A stretch of DNA of 64,000 bases from Neoceratodus forsteri (lineage: Eukaryota > Chordata > Ceratodontiformes > Ceratodontidae), in the NCBI GenBank assembly GCA_016271365.2, contig CM057459.1, positions 824,759,001 to 824,823,000 of the forward strand, in the 5' to 3' direction. The position numbers and the translations under genes were made by a program. Of the stretch, positions 42,279 through 53,129 are shown piece after piece. The notes beneath the pieces are model-generated. The model saw nothing but the letters and a program-made list of their open reading frames with translations, ran no database searches and had not been told where the DNA came from. Numbering within the stretch: position 1 is the first letter of the stretch; each line of letters opens with the position of its first letter.

Positions 42279-43136
42279 TGTTTTTGATACTTTTCTGTTT
42301 CATAACATATAATTTAAGAAGTACTGCATGTGAATATTTCTAAACATGTTTAATTGTCTGTAGTGGAATCTTCCATAAACAGCATGATGCTATTTTGTGT
42401 ATCTCTTGCCTGGTTGGCAAATCATTCTAATGGACACAGAGAAGAAGGCCATGTGCATTTACTATCCCATTAAAACAAGCTGCAATATAGTATATGGTTA
42501 GTCCTTATTTTTGTGGATGTCAATATATGTCCAAACCTGTTGTCTTACATGCGATGGTTAGAAAAGTTGTTGAAACATAGTAATGATGTTACCTATTTAG
42601 CTCATTAGCCATACAAAAGTGAGGGTGCTAGACTTCAGGAGGGCTGACTTGGCAAGATGGGAGAGTGCCTCAGAAAAGCACTAGCAAACAGGCTAGAAGG
42701 AGGTGGAGCAACAATGGGAATCATCAAAACTGCCATCACAGAGGCAACAAGCCTTTGTGTGAAGCAAATAAACAAATCAAAATGAAAGAAAAAGCCACTA
42801 TGGTTCTCAAAAGAGGTGGCGGGGAAAGTCAGGAGAAAAAGATAGCATTCAGGAAGTATAAGGAAACACAGAAGGAGCAGGACAGAGAGCTGTACCAGTT
42901 AAGGCAGAAGGAAGCAGGAGGGAAGTCAGAATAGAAAAGGCCCAAACTGAGGAAAAGATAGCCAACTGGTTAAGAAGGGGATAAAACCTTCATAGGTACA
43001 TCAGAGAGCTTAGAAAGACAAAGGGAGGGATAGTAAGGCTAAAACAGAATGAATGGTGGGTAGGCAGAGGGGACAGTGAAAAGCAGGGATACTGAACGAA
43101 TATTTCTGCTCAGTATTCACAAAAGATGAGGAGGAA

Positions 43137-44071
43137 GTGACTAATCCAATTAACAGAAGCACTCTTGATAGGGGGGTCGATCCCAGCCCTTTCACAGAAG
43201 AAAGGGTTCTACAACAACTCCTAAAACTGAAGGTGGAAAAAGCAATGGGGCCTGATGGAATTCACCCTAGAATTCTAAAAGAATTAAGGGGGGAACTAGT
43301 GAAACCACTGACTACTATTTTTAACCCTTAGGCTGCCGCTGACAAGATATATTGTCCTAAAAACCTATGCGTTCTAAATCTTCTGGCAGCCTAAGGGTTA
43401 ATAAATCATGGGAGGATGGTGTGGCACCTGAGGACTGGAGGAAGGCAGATGTGATTCCCCTTCACAAAAGTGGGACCAAGACAGATGCAGGAAACTACAG
43501 ACATGTCAGTTTGACCTCTGTGGTAGGGAAAGTGACGGAGTCATTTCTGAAGGAAAGAATTGTTGAGTACCTAGAGGCCAGTGGGGCACAGGACCCAAGG
43601 CAGCATGGGTTCACAGCGGGAAGGTCATGTCAGACTAATCTAATAGATTTCTTTGACTGGGTGACCAAAGTAGTAGACCAGGGAGGTGTTGTGGACATGG
43701 CCTACCTAGACTTTAGCAAGGCATTTGACACAGTCCCACACAAAAGATTAATAGTCAAATTAACTAGCCTGGGAGTGGGTCCCAGGGTGGTTGCCTGGGT
43801 AAAACATTGGCTGGACAACAGGATACAGAAGGTAATTGTAAATGGAGTTCATTCTGAAGAAAGAGGGGTTACTAGTGGGGTACCACAGGGTTCAGTACTG
43901 GGTCCAGTCCTTTTTAATGTCTTTATAAGTGACATTGCAGAGGGACTGGATGGAAAAGTATGCCTCTTTGCAGATGACACAAAGATCTGCAACAGGGTTG
44001 ATACACAAGGAGGCATGGAAAGGATGAGAAGGGACTTGGCAAGGTTGGAGGAATGGTCAGAAGTTTGGTAG
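43137..44071 (+). pseudogene. CR1 reverse transcriptase with MITE insertion
   Basis: The frame 43137-43331 gives LLKLKVEKAMGPDGIHPRIL and runs into the MITE. The frame 43367-44071 starts with about 11 codons read from the MITE. It then gives [94 protein letters not shown] and CLFADDTKICNRVD, with FADD at 43967-43978. The frame ends at a TAG just after SEVW, where the copy at 15-16 kb has WQLGFNAKKCK. This is a probable CAG to TAG change. Downstream thumb sequence is present in other frames to about 44780. Confidence 0.9.
43325..43397. mobile_element. 73-bp piggyBac MITE in a TTAA target
   Basis: CCCTTAGGCTGCC at 43325 and its exact inverse GGCAGCCTAAGGG ending at 43397 are flanked on both sides by TTAA (43321-43324 and 43398-43401). 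The CR1 copy at about 16650-16680 has the uninterrupted site (plus-strand TTTATTAAAAAGAGTAG, i.e. CTTTTTAATAAATC on the CR1 sense strand). The insertion and its TTAA duplication are therefore directly documented by a paralogous empty site. TTAA duplication and CCC-starting ends are diagnostic of piggyBac-type transposition. Confidence 0.93.
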
Positions 44072-44889
44072 CTAGGATTCAATGCAAAGAAGTGCAAAAT
44101 AATGCACCTGGGAAACAAGAACCCAGGGGAAAATTACACAATGGGGGGAGGTAGTAACAACAACAAAAAAGGAAAGGGACCTGGGGGTAATCATAACAGA
44201 TGACCTTAAGGTTAGCAAGCAATGTGAGAAGGCAGTAGGGAGGGCTGGGGGTATACTGGGATGCAGAGGGAGAGGCATCACCAGCAGAAAACAGGAAGTT
44301 GTTATCCCTCTGTACAGACAGTTGGTGAGACCTCATCTGGAGTACTGTGTCCAGTTCTGGAGACCCCATCTCCGCAAGGACATAGACAGGATAGAGGCAA
44401 TCCAGAGGAGGGCAACTAAAATGGTGCAGGGTCTGCAAGAGAAGCTGTACGAGGAGAGACTAAAGGAGCTTAATATGTATACCCTTGAGGAAAGAAAAGA
44501 GAGGAGTGACATGACAGAAACTTTTAAGTACCTCAGTGGAATCAACAAAGTCCAAGAGGGTAGACCTTTCAGAAAAAGAGAAGTGCAAGAACAAGGGGAC
44601 ACAATTTAAAGATGGGGGGGGGCGGTTCCAGGGCAATGTGAGGAAGTATTTTTTCACAGAGAGGGTACTGGATGCATGGATCAGCCTTCCTGAGGAGGTT
44701 GTGGGGTTTAAAACTGTGGGAGAATTCAAGAATGCATGGGACAGACATAAGGCAATTCTTGTGGTGGGTAGGAAGAAATAGGCTGTTGGTTAACTAGGAT
44801 CTGCGGCCTATCCTGTAGGTAGGGAAATGGGCAGACTAGGTGGGCCAAGCGGTCCTTATCTGCCATCAAAGTCTATGTTTCTATGTTTA

Positions 44890-46330
44890 GAGCCTTGTGC
44901 AACATTAAACCAAACACATTGCACCTCTATGCCACTGCCATAACATTAATTTGCCTTACCCACCACATGTCCAGCTGCTTAGAACCCACCCATTCTGTAG
45001 CCCCAAAATACAACATGAAGAGTAATTTAATAGTCCACTATGTTAATTATTTAAAAACATCTGTAAGTGCCAACTCTAACTTGCCAACTGTTTCCGCTTG
45101 ACTCAGATGGAAGCAGTTACATAAGCAATAATACCTGACAGTGTGACAGTATTGGGTAATACCCGACTGCCCATGGGTGTAATGAGTCCTAATGCTGCAG
45201 ACAGAGGTCCTTATAGCTCCTGAAAGGTCCGGTATTGCCCAATACTGGCCACCCTGGAGAGTATTATTGCACTTAGAAAATGGGCTACATGTATAATTTC
45301 TTTTATAGGATTACAAAAAAATAAAGTACAGCTGTAAAAATGATGATTTTTTTTGAGTGTTTATTTTGGTGAAGTAGTCTCTGTACTGGTGTGTTAGACC
45401 GTAGAGGACACTAAAATGTGAGATTGACATTAGGAGTGGTGAAATCCTGGTGCAACTTCAACAATTACATCCTCTATTAGGAAAACCAGGAAGTGTACAG
45501 AAGGTAAGGTGAGCCGAGCATTGTTGAGGCTCTAACCCTGCTCTCCATAGGAAAGGATAGTTTGTAATGTTTATTAAGCAGCGGTACTTTCTCTTTCCAC
45601 CGTGGGACATGGATGCTGTGGAATGCTGAGTCGACAACTGGTCAGAAGGCGTGGTCAGGAGATGGCTGAAAGGGTAGGTGGCTGCAGGATGATACTGTGA
45701 GGTATTTTGCCTGTTTTTTAAAATTAGAATCAAAAAGGAAAACAAAAACAAGAGGATTTTCTTTGTGGATGTGCTTGAGTCAACTCCCACGGTAGCACCA
45801 AACTCGCAACAGTGGTAGCACTACAGGCTTGTTGGAGAAAAACGTTTTTGTTTGTTTTTGTTTTTTTAAGGGGAAAAGAGTTTAAATTGTTTTCTGTGTG
45901 GCACGGTGTTGGTTTTATGGCTAACTACTGCAGTTAATGGCTGTGGTCATGGGGGGCACTTGGTAAGTGAGGGGAGCATCTCTCACTAAACTAGGGTTAA
46001 AAACGGTGTTGGTAAATTGAAAATTCATAGTGGCACACTGATATCACCTTCAGTACTGAGACAGGTTGGGCTGGAAAGTTTTATTTCCTGGTCACCTATT
46101 GAAAGTTAATGTATCCACATGACATGGGTACCAGCCAATTAGAGACAAGGAAATACAAAGCCTATTTTCTAAAAGCTAGTACAGTAGGTGCTAAGCAATA
46201 AATGTGTTTGAGAAGTTAACATAACACACTATTAAATTATTATTTGAAGTATGGCTTTGAGGCACCGGTAGGTTGGTTCAGAGCAACTGGATGTTGGGCA
46301 GATTTTTATATAATTTTCTTATAAATAAAA
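44890..46330. other. Unidentified DNA with a short inverted repeat
   Basis: GTATTGGGTAATACCCGAC (45149-45167) pairs with GTCCGGTATTGCCCAATAC (45228-45246), 19-bp arms with two mismatches enclosing 60 bp. It could be a small MITE. No coding frame is convincing, and the minus-strand frame 45458-45790 shows no motif. Confidence 0.45.
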
Positions 46331-46344
46331 CAAACTAAAACACT

Positions 46345-46432
46345 ATGTTTTATTGACTTATTTAGAACATATTTTACCAGGTAGGCAAGCAGAGCCCTGA
46401 AGCTTATTTCTAGTTGTGACCTGGGGGAGGGG
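46345..46432 (-). mobile_element. 3' end fragment of the (AAAT)n-tailed LINE family
   Basis: The minus strand reads CCCAGGTCACAACTAGAAATAA then GCTCTGCTTGCCTACCTGGTAAAATATG and ends in AAATAAGTCAATAAA. This follows the 3' UTR end of the 2A-LINE (CCTGAAAATAGGCA...TACTTACCTGGTCAACAAA) with moderate divergence. No coding part remains. Confidence 0.6.
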
Positions 46433-47540
46433 GCCGTTAGAGAGGGAATGAGTATACATTGAAACACAAGACTTCAGCTGTGAGGCAAATACAAACATTT
46501 GATTCAAAGCTTACGGTTATACAATACAAGCACAAGACTCACAGCTGTGAAGAAACTCATGCATGTGGTACAGTGAGGTTCAAGTCACATTTCAGCTTCA
46601 GAGTTGAGTTCTGTTTCCTAGGGGCAGGATACTTTCAAAGATCCCCAAAAAAGTTTTGTGTGGGAGTAGTGGGGGCAGTGCATGCATACTGTAACAAATC
46701 AGATATGGTCAACCTTGAACAACATTTCAAGTGTTTCTGATGACATCAGTCATATGGAGCTTAACTCCCAACATCCATTATGTCATCAGAACCCTAACAA
46801 GGAAATGAACAGCCTTGTTATGCATGATTGCCAATACAAAATGATATATGTAGTATATGGAAATGCATGTTTGTGTATGCATTTCCTTAAACAACATTTT
46901 CTGAACTACATTTCAGAGTTCAACAAAACATATTGTAGTACAGTTCGAAGGTCATGAAAACGTGTTACAATATAGTTGTGGCATCATTACTATGCTGCAA
47001 CAACTTTTCCAAATACACAAACTTGTGCCATCTCTCTGTCCCACACACCCACATAGGCTCCATCACCACCACTTGCACACACACAATATATTTACAATGT
47101 GTTAAAAAGTTAACAAAGCCCACCCCACACCCTGCTGTTAAATACCTACCCAGAAGATAGTGTTGTGTAGCCAAAAAGTAATTTATTGATCAATAAAATA
47201 AATGTCACGTTACACTTTAAGTTAGAAAAAAGCATTTCAATTATAAAGTGTAATATAGTGATTACAAACCCCATCAGAATATTTAGTTTTTAAATTATTT
47301 GACATATCTATGTATATGGTTTAGTAATTATCTAAGCAGCTTATTTAAGGTAAATATTTTACTGTTACTTGTCCAAAATGAAACTAGTTTCTCAGATTGG
47401 AAAGACTTGTCTTTATCAATATGGGGGAGAATACAAACTATATCTTCATACATTGTAATGATTGACTATTTGTCTCTAGAAAAATAGTTTGAAGCTAGAA
47501 TTAAAAGGGGTGATGTTGTGCTTTATTTGGAATGGTACAA
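46433..47540. other. AT-rich DNA, nothing identified
   Basis: I see no coding, RNA or mobile-element signature on either strand. Small open frames (46459-46740, 46682-46957) lack motifs. Confidence 0.4.
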
Positions 47541-47879
47541 GATCTGCAGTTGTTTATTTATTTAAAAAATGGTAATTGGAAATGCACACTGAGGAAATGC
47601 TCATTTCCAGGTGTGACCTGAGAAAGAGGGAAATGAGGAGTGCAGAATACAGGACATACATACATACAGCAATATCAAACATGGACTGCAGTGATAAGTT
47701 ACAGGTGCAGTAACAGAATAATGAGTCAGGAGGTGTACAGTGCCCCTTCTGAGGCCTATCATAATCAACTCGCTGGGTGGTAAACAACTGAAGGCAAAGC
47801 TAGGTTACATGCATGATGCCTATAAAAAGTGACAGTGCAGTGAGAGTGCTGATGAATAAAACAGGCAGTATGGGTTTGC

Positions 47880-48170
47880 AAGTCAGAGCCAAAAATCACA
47901 TAGTGGGTGGGTAGGGGGACTAACAGGAGTGGAGGTCAGAAGAAGAGGGAAGGGTTAGGTGTGGGGTTGGCAGGAACGAGGGGGGCAGGAGAAGCCTTAG
48001 CTGGTGTCTATCAGAAAGGAGAGAGGGAAGAAGCAGATGGAAGAGGGGAGATTGTTCCAAAGGGAGGGGAGGAAATAGAAGAAGGTGGGTTGTCCAGCAG
48101 AGAAGTGAGGGTGGGAAAGGGAGAATGTCAATGCAGCAGATGGAGGAGGACGGAATTGGAGAGAGGAGAG
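47880..48170 (+). other. Purine-rich G/A stretch
   Basis: The plus strand is almost entirely G and A (GGAGAGAGGGAAGAAG-type). Its 94-residue open frame (Gly, Glu, Arg-rich) follows from composition and is not taken as a gene. It resembles the purine-rich stretch at 5.5-6.8 kb and directly precedes a CR1 fragment. Confidence 0.5.
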
Positions 48171-48648
48171 AGAAGTGAGAAGGACAACTAAAATGGTGCA
48201 GGGTCTGCAACAGAAGCCATTTGAACAGAGACTAAAAGAGCCAAATATGTATACCCTTGAGGAAAGGAGGGAGAGGGGGGACATGATAGAAAGTTTCAAG
48301 TACCTCAAGGAAATCAATAAAGTCCAAGAGGGGAGGATCTTTCAGAAAAAGAGATGTGCAAGAACAAGGTGGCACAATTTGAAGATGGGGATGGCTCAGG
48401 GCAACATAAGGATGTATTTTTTCACAGAGAGGGTGGTGGATGCATGGAACCACCTTCCTGAGGAGATTGTGAGTCAAAAACAGTAGGGAATTCAAGAATG
48501 CATAGTACAGACATATGGCAATTATAGAGGGGGAAGGAAGTAGGCTCTTGGTTAACTAGAATCTGCAACTTATCCAACAGGTAGAGGAATGGGCAGACTA
48601 GGTGGGCCAAGTGGTCCTTATCTGCTGTCAAAGTCTATGTTTCTATAG
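48170..48648 (+). mobile_element. CR1 LINE 3' fragment
   Basis: The plus strand gives [60 protein letters not shown] and FTERVVDAWNHLPEEIV. It then ends in 'GGTCCTTATCTGCTGTCAAA' and GTCTATGTTTCTATAG. This is the last 480 bp of the standard CR1 family, with few mutations, so relatively young. Confidence 0.88.
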
Positions 48649-48786
48649 GTAACAGGTGAGGTACCCAAACCACGATTTAGAAATCAGAGCAGCATAGAAG
48701 GCCTAGTGATGTGAGGGGAGAGGGAGCATGGAGAGGGAGAGGTGTAGGGAGCAGTGATGAGTACAGGAGGGTGAATTTGTAGCAAA

Positions 48787-49575
48787 TCAACATAAAACAC
48801 TGTAGAGGTTGTCCAGTCTACCAAGAGAAGAAGAGGAGGAGGTGTCATGAACCAATTTTGCATAGTCAAAGACTAGGAGAACCATCTTAGTGGCCATCTC
48901 CCAACAGACCTGAGGTGAAAGGCTGTCCTTGTTGTGGCACATGACACCATGTTTTGAGCAAAGTTTGGCATGGATGGCATCAATGTGGGCAGAGAAGTTT
49001 AGACCACTATCTAGCCATACACCAAGGTTCTTGAAGGTGGAGACAAGTACAAGAGCGGTGCCATCCAGCATGGAGAAAACCAGAATGAATGACAACCTGG
49101 CCAGTTTCTGGCTCGTACAAGAGGCCATTGCCTTGGACACTGTTTTCTTGGTGTTGACCCAGAGTTAGTTGGCATGGAACTAGTGCAGCACATTGTGGAA
49201 GTCTTGCTGGAGCAGGCCTTCCATAGCTATGGCTGAGGGGCCAGAGGAGTAGATGACTGTGTAATCTGCATACATGTGTATATGTGAGTTGACACAGGAA
49301 GAGGTGGAGTGTCACTGAGGAATACAGAGATAAGGATGGGACCCAGGATGGAGTCCTGTGGGACCCCAGCCTGTATAGGAAGGGGAAGGCACAGGGTACT
49401 TCCAACCTGTACCAACTGTTGCTGGCTCATGAGGTAAGAATGGAACCAATCAACAGCAGAAGCTGATAGGTCAGCAGAGGTTAGCTTATCCAGGAGGAGA
49501 GGGTGGGACACAGAGTTGAAGGCTTTAGCCAGATCAATGAAGACAGCCACAGTTATGTGTTCCTGTTCCATCCCA
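48787..49575 (-). pseudogene. LINE reverse transcriptase, antisense fragment
   Basis: The frame 49571-49227 gives ITVAVFIDLAKAFNSVSHPL, QAGVPQDSILGPILISVFLS and a frameshifted catalytic block. The frame 49140-48787 gives FKNLGVWLDSGLNFSAHI, 'LSPQVCWEMATKMVLLVFDY' and a C-terminal 'LGRLDNLYSVLC'. These correspond to the AKAFD, PQG-SILGP and YLGV-LD-L-F-HI blocks of the 2A-LINE RT. The YADD region is broken (reads CMQITQSS in frame, AADYTVIYSS in the shifted frame). Confidence 0.75.
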
Positions 49576-49579
49576 CATC

Positions 49580-50300
49580 AGAGATTGGGTGCAGTAAAAT
49601 TAGCATACTGTACTTTATAGGGAAAGGATGCCTTGAATGCTGGATATTTTTAGTGCTATATTACAAATAACATTAACCAATATTAGGCTGTTTTTTTTTT
49701 ATTAAAAGAAATCCCTTACTGGGGAAGCTGACAGCCTGACAAGAATTAACTGAGATATCAACATACAACCTTTGTGAAACTAAGTACTGAACCAAGGAAA
49801 GAGCTTCTGCTATTTTGTGCTTCTTTAGCTGTCATAAATCTTTTTAAGAATAAAACAAATATGCTAAAAATGTGCTGCCCAGCAGCACAATTTGGGAAAA
49901 TATGATTCTGAGTCAAAGTCATAGACTTCTACAACTAGGATATGCATAAACAAGGGAACACTCATGTTTGGAAATGTTATTCAAAATAATAAATTGGTAA
50001 ATAATTTATTAACCTTAAAAAGAATTGAATTTGAATGAATCAGATATGTTAGATTATAGTAAGTTAATAACATTCATAAAACAAATAAAATGAGAATAAG
50101 CTATAGATTAGAATTATTTTATAAATATACAAAAATGAAAGTTTCCAATTTACATAAATGGTAAAAAGATAATGGAAATAGAGCTAAGGACCATTTACAA
50201 AAATAGGGACAAATATCTAAACCAAACTTATGATAAAAATGTTTGTGGAGAAAAGTGTAAGAACATATAATGTATGGAGACAATCAATTAACCTGTGTTT
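49580..50300. other. AT-rich DNA, nothing identified
   Basis: The stretch is very AT-rich with no recognisable element or frame. It forms the left flank of the Crypton region. Confidence 0.4.
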
Positions 50301-50320
50301 TCTGCAGTATTACAACCTGA

Positions 50321-50385
50321 TAATCCCATCAATGTGACGTCACGTGCTGTAAACCTTGCATAGAGACGTCACATCGATGGGATTA
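50321..50385. promoter_or_regulatory. CRE-bearing hairpin upstream of the Crypton ORF
   Basis: TAATCCCATCAATGTGACGTC (50321) pairs with GACGTCACATCGATGGGATTA (ending 50385), 23-bp arms with three mismatches around a 19-nt loop. Each arm holds a TGACGTCA-type CRE/ATF octamer or its near match (TGACGTCAC at 50335; GACGTCACA at 50365). A third partial site (TGACGTAA) is at about 50404. They lie 100-180 bp upstream of the first recombinase codon, a fitting place for a promoter. Regulatory action is inferred. Confidence 0.55.
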
Positions 50386-50500
50386 CAGAACAGAACAAAG
50401 CAGGTGACGTAATTCCAAAAATGGAACGCTAATCAGTTAGCATTCAAAAAGTAAGCAAGCTCACTCATTCAGTCCCTAAAGCACCGCAGCACACATCGCG

Positions 50501-51660
50501 ATGGATACCAGCACAGTCCCCCCACAATCAGACAGACAGGCCTTTATGGATGAGCAGGAGAATAAACGTACTGCAAAGAAAACTGTATCTGATATCCGCA
50601 TGATTAAATCTTACCTCGCAGACATACAGGAAGTCCGCACCATCGCTTCATTCCAGTTGCTGAGCTTGATCTTCATCTTGCTGAGTTCCTATATAAAATA
50701 AAAGAATTGATGGCTTAGAATACAAGTCAGGAACTTTGAGGGGAATCATTGGCAGTGTCGATAGATATTTGGCCCAGCACAAAACACGGACATTCTGTGT
50801 TCCGTGGAAACACTGGGGATTTCAAAGAAACACTGAAAACATTGGCAGTAAAACAACATTTTTTAAAGAAACAGAGTAAGAGAAGCAAGCAGAACAGGGC
50901 TGACGCAATGTCTCCCAGTGACATCAAAACACTGTATGACACCCATACACTCGGCCTGCATAGCCCAACTGCCTTTATCCACATGCTATTGTTCAACAAT
51001 GGGCTTTACTACACACTGCGTACAGCAGAACAATATATCCTAAGGTGGTCAGGCCTAACACTCCTACAGGACAGTGATGGAAACGAATATCTAGAATATG
51101 CAGAGCGCCAGACAAAAACTCGTACTGGAGAGAATCCCAGAGACATTAGGGCAGTAAAGCAAAGAATGTACGGAAACAATTCGATGCCGGAGCGGTGCCC
51201 CATCAGGGCCTACAAGTTGTACAAGTCACACAGACCACCCGACATGCTAAATCCAGATCCCCCTTTTACCTAACACCAAACATAAAATTCAAGCCTGAAC
51301 TATCCCTCTGGTTTAGACGGATACCACTAGGGGAGAACAAGATTCGCAACATAATGCATGTAATAAAAACATCAGCTGGGCTTCCAAGTGAAAAGCGCAT
51401 AACTAACCACTCCACAAGAAAAACAGCAATCCAGTGTCTCATAGACAATGACGTGCCCCGACTGAAGTTCAACAAGTGTCGGGGCACTGCTCACTACAAT
51501 CGATAAACAATTATTCTCTCCTCAGTGATGCAAAGCAGAAGAGAAATTCAGAAATATTTGGACGTTAAACTCGCAATGACCACTGTCAGCCCTCAACCAG
51601 CAGTGCACATCCCAAACCAGTTGTGGCACATGAACCCACACCACAGAGAAACCCACTGAG
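50501..51660 (+). pseudogene. Crypton tyrosine recombinase (DUF3504-type)
   Basis: Plus-strand frames give an ordered Crypton protein. 'DEQENKRTAKKTVSDIRMIK' then SYLADIQEVRTI (50552-) is the N-terminal core-binding segment. 'YKSGTLRGIIGSVDRYLAQH' is reached after frameshifts near 50720-50790. The frame 50749-51273 gives HSPTAFIHMLLFNNGLYYTL followed by RTAEQY, EYLEYAERQTKTRTGE, and CPIRAYKLYKSHRPPDML. The frame 51195-51506 gives PLGENKIRNIMHVIKTSAGL and ITNHSTRKTAIQCLIDND, the H-x-x-R box. After a further frameshift, INNYSLLSDAKQKRN carries the likely catalytic Tyr. These motifs are shared with the domain domesticated in vertebrate KCTD1, ZMYM and QRICH1 genes. At least four frameshifts or stops make it a pseudogene. 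Cryptons are expected to integrate via a circular or extrachromosomal intermediate. Confidence 0.85.
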
Positions 51661-52256
51661 TGACCTAGGTGTTAACTTCAATCTTTTTGGAGAAGGAATC
51701 ACTGTAATAGTGAATAACAACTACTACGGCAAGCAAAACCATAGAAGAATCGCAGTTGTCAGTGACTCCTCCTCTGATGAATCTTAGTAAGCATCAGCCC
51801 TATCGCACACCAAAATAACCTTCTTATTTTATAGACAAAATGTGTACCCAGTAAAAAAGCTCAATTTTTTTCTTATTTAATCTCTCCAGGCCTACCTCCT
51901 GCTGTTCCCACAAGCTCCATATCTGACCCATGCACATCAAGAGGTGAAGTCGCAGAAGACTACGTTGCGCACATCCACATGACAAAAACTGACCAACCAC
52001 ACATGTGCTGGATGCAGCTGACTCTTTTATTAACACTTTAGTTATTTTTAAATAAAAGCAAATGTCGCAATCTCATCCATTGCCATGAGTTGCATGTTGA
52101 GAGTGAATTCAATAAACGTAATGGTAAGTTTTACATTTTATCAGTCTCAACGTTGTGGTTTTTCTATGATAATTTTTTTTAAATCACCCACTCCATACAC
52201 ATTTTTGCAATCGCAATGTTGTGGTTTTTCTGTTAAAAAAAACCACTCACTCCATA
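51660..52256. other. Crypton 3' flank with 65-bp tandem duplication
   Basis: After the recombinase there is AT-rich DNA. CAACGTTGTGGTTTTTCT (52148) and GCAATGTTGTGGTTTTTCT (52213) begin two copies of a ~65-bp unit that each end with CACTCCATACAC (about 52190 and 52248). The second unit runs straight into the foldback MITE at 52257. The 3' end of the Crypton is not defined. Confidence 0.6.
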
Positions 52257-52425
52257 CACTATAAAGAATAGGGTTAGGAAGTGGTTGTTAATCATGGAGG
52301 TAATCATTTGTATGTTAGATAATACTCTCGAGCCGCGCTCGAGGTTTACTTAATTGTCCTGGCAACCGCTCTAGGTGATTACAGCGTGGTTAACAGCCAC
52401 TTCCTAGGCATTATCCTCTATTACT
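52257..52425. mobile_element. Foldback MITE with CTCGAG centre, copy 2
   Basis: The left end ACTATAAAGAATAGGG and TTAGGAAGTGGTTGTTAA (52270-52293) pairs with TTAACAGCCACTTCCTA (about 52390-52406) and the right end TTATCCTCTATTA. The centre is CTCGAG-CCGCG-CTCGAG (52327-52343). The terminal motif TATARAGAATA and the CTCGAG-spaced centre are shared with the element at 28223-28411, though the arm interiors differ. No coding sequence. Confidence 0.75.
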
Positions 52426-52429
52426 TCAA

Positions 52430-53125
52430 TATCAAAATGAAGTTGTAATAAACTATCTGAATTTAAATGTCTTCAGAGATATTATTTGTCACTGGTTTCT
52501 TAAGCAAAGTCCAGTGCTGAAAGTTGATCAGCTCTGTGTTGACATGGCTATGGTGTAAAGAAACATATATTCATATACTGTATGATGGTACTGTGAAGAA
52601 AAAAAGAAGAAATGGTTTGAAATTTAACCAAAATGTCACATTTATAAGCATAGATATTCCTGTTCACTCTAAAGTTGGGATACTATTAGACTTTGGGAGA
52701 ATAGCTTTGACTCAAAATGAGAAGAAAATGATACTATTGGAATGTTTGGCATTGGAATTAATTATACTTTTCTCAAAGAATTGCAAAACTATTAGCTTCT
52801 CAAATTAACTACTGTATAGAAGTCAAAAGTTCTGTACATGTTTAAAGTTAAAACTACTGTAAAAAGATCAATATTGAAATAATGTCTGGAATCAACACAA
52901 AAGAAATTACTCTTGCAGATGTGTTTTTAGAAAAAGGTATGGAGAAAATGTTAACTAAATATATACTGATAAATTAGGATTTTCCATGTGAAAGTAATAC
53001 ACAGTATTACTTGCAAAAATACAGTTTTAATTACCATCTTCATTCCAACTATTATTTGAGATGGCTAAGATGAACTGTGTTAAGTTGCTTTAAACTGAAT
53101 GGAATCATGTTCACATGCGAACAGT
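52430..53125. other. AT-rich DNA, nothing identified
   Basis: I see no recognisable element. The small plus frame at 52524-52808 is Lys/Ile/Phe-rich, as expected from base composition, and is not supported. Confidence 0.4.
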
Positions 53126-53129
53126 TTCC

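Larger units (their letters stand above)
42605..44888 (+). mobile_element. CR1 LINE, 5'-truncated, with a nested piggyBac MITE
   Basis: The copy starts in the endonuclease C-terminal region (AAAAGTGAGGGTGCTAGACT, the 'KVRVLDFRRAD' codons). It continues through the basic linker (42665-42934), RT (43137-44071 and beyond) and 3' end, finishing CTATGTTTCTATGTTT at 44870-44886. It is among the best preserved CR1 sequences here. A 73-bp MITE interrupts it at 43325-43397. Confidence 0.9.
47543..49575 (-). mobile_element. 2A-LINE-like element, antisense, interrupted by CR1
   Basis: The 3' end lies at 47543-47640 (minus strand CAGGTCACACCTGGAAATGAG, then a TTTAAATAAATAAAC tail). The RT lies at 48680-49575. 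A plus-strand CR1 fragment at 48170-48648 sits between them. RT segments are detailed in the next entry. It is 5'-truncated at about 49575. Linking the 3' end with the RT part as a single copy is an inference from orientation and family. Confidence 0.6.

Noticed and set aside
43367..43400. Apparent N-terminus MRSKSSGSLRV of the CR1 RT frame
   Set aside because: These codons come from the piggyBac MITE and are not part of the enzyme.
47907..48191. 94-codon Gly/Glu/Arg-rich frame
   Set aside because: It is fully explained by G/A-only composition on the plus strand. Such purine runs lack stops by chance.
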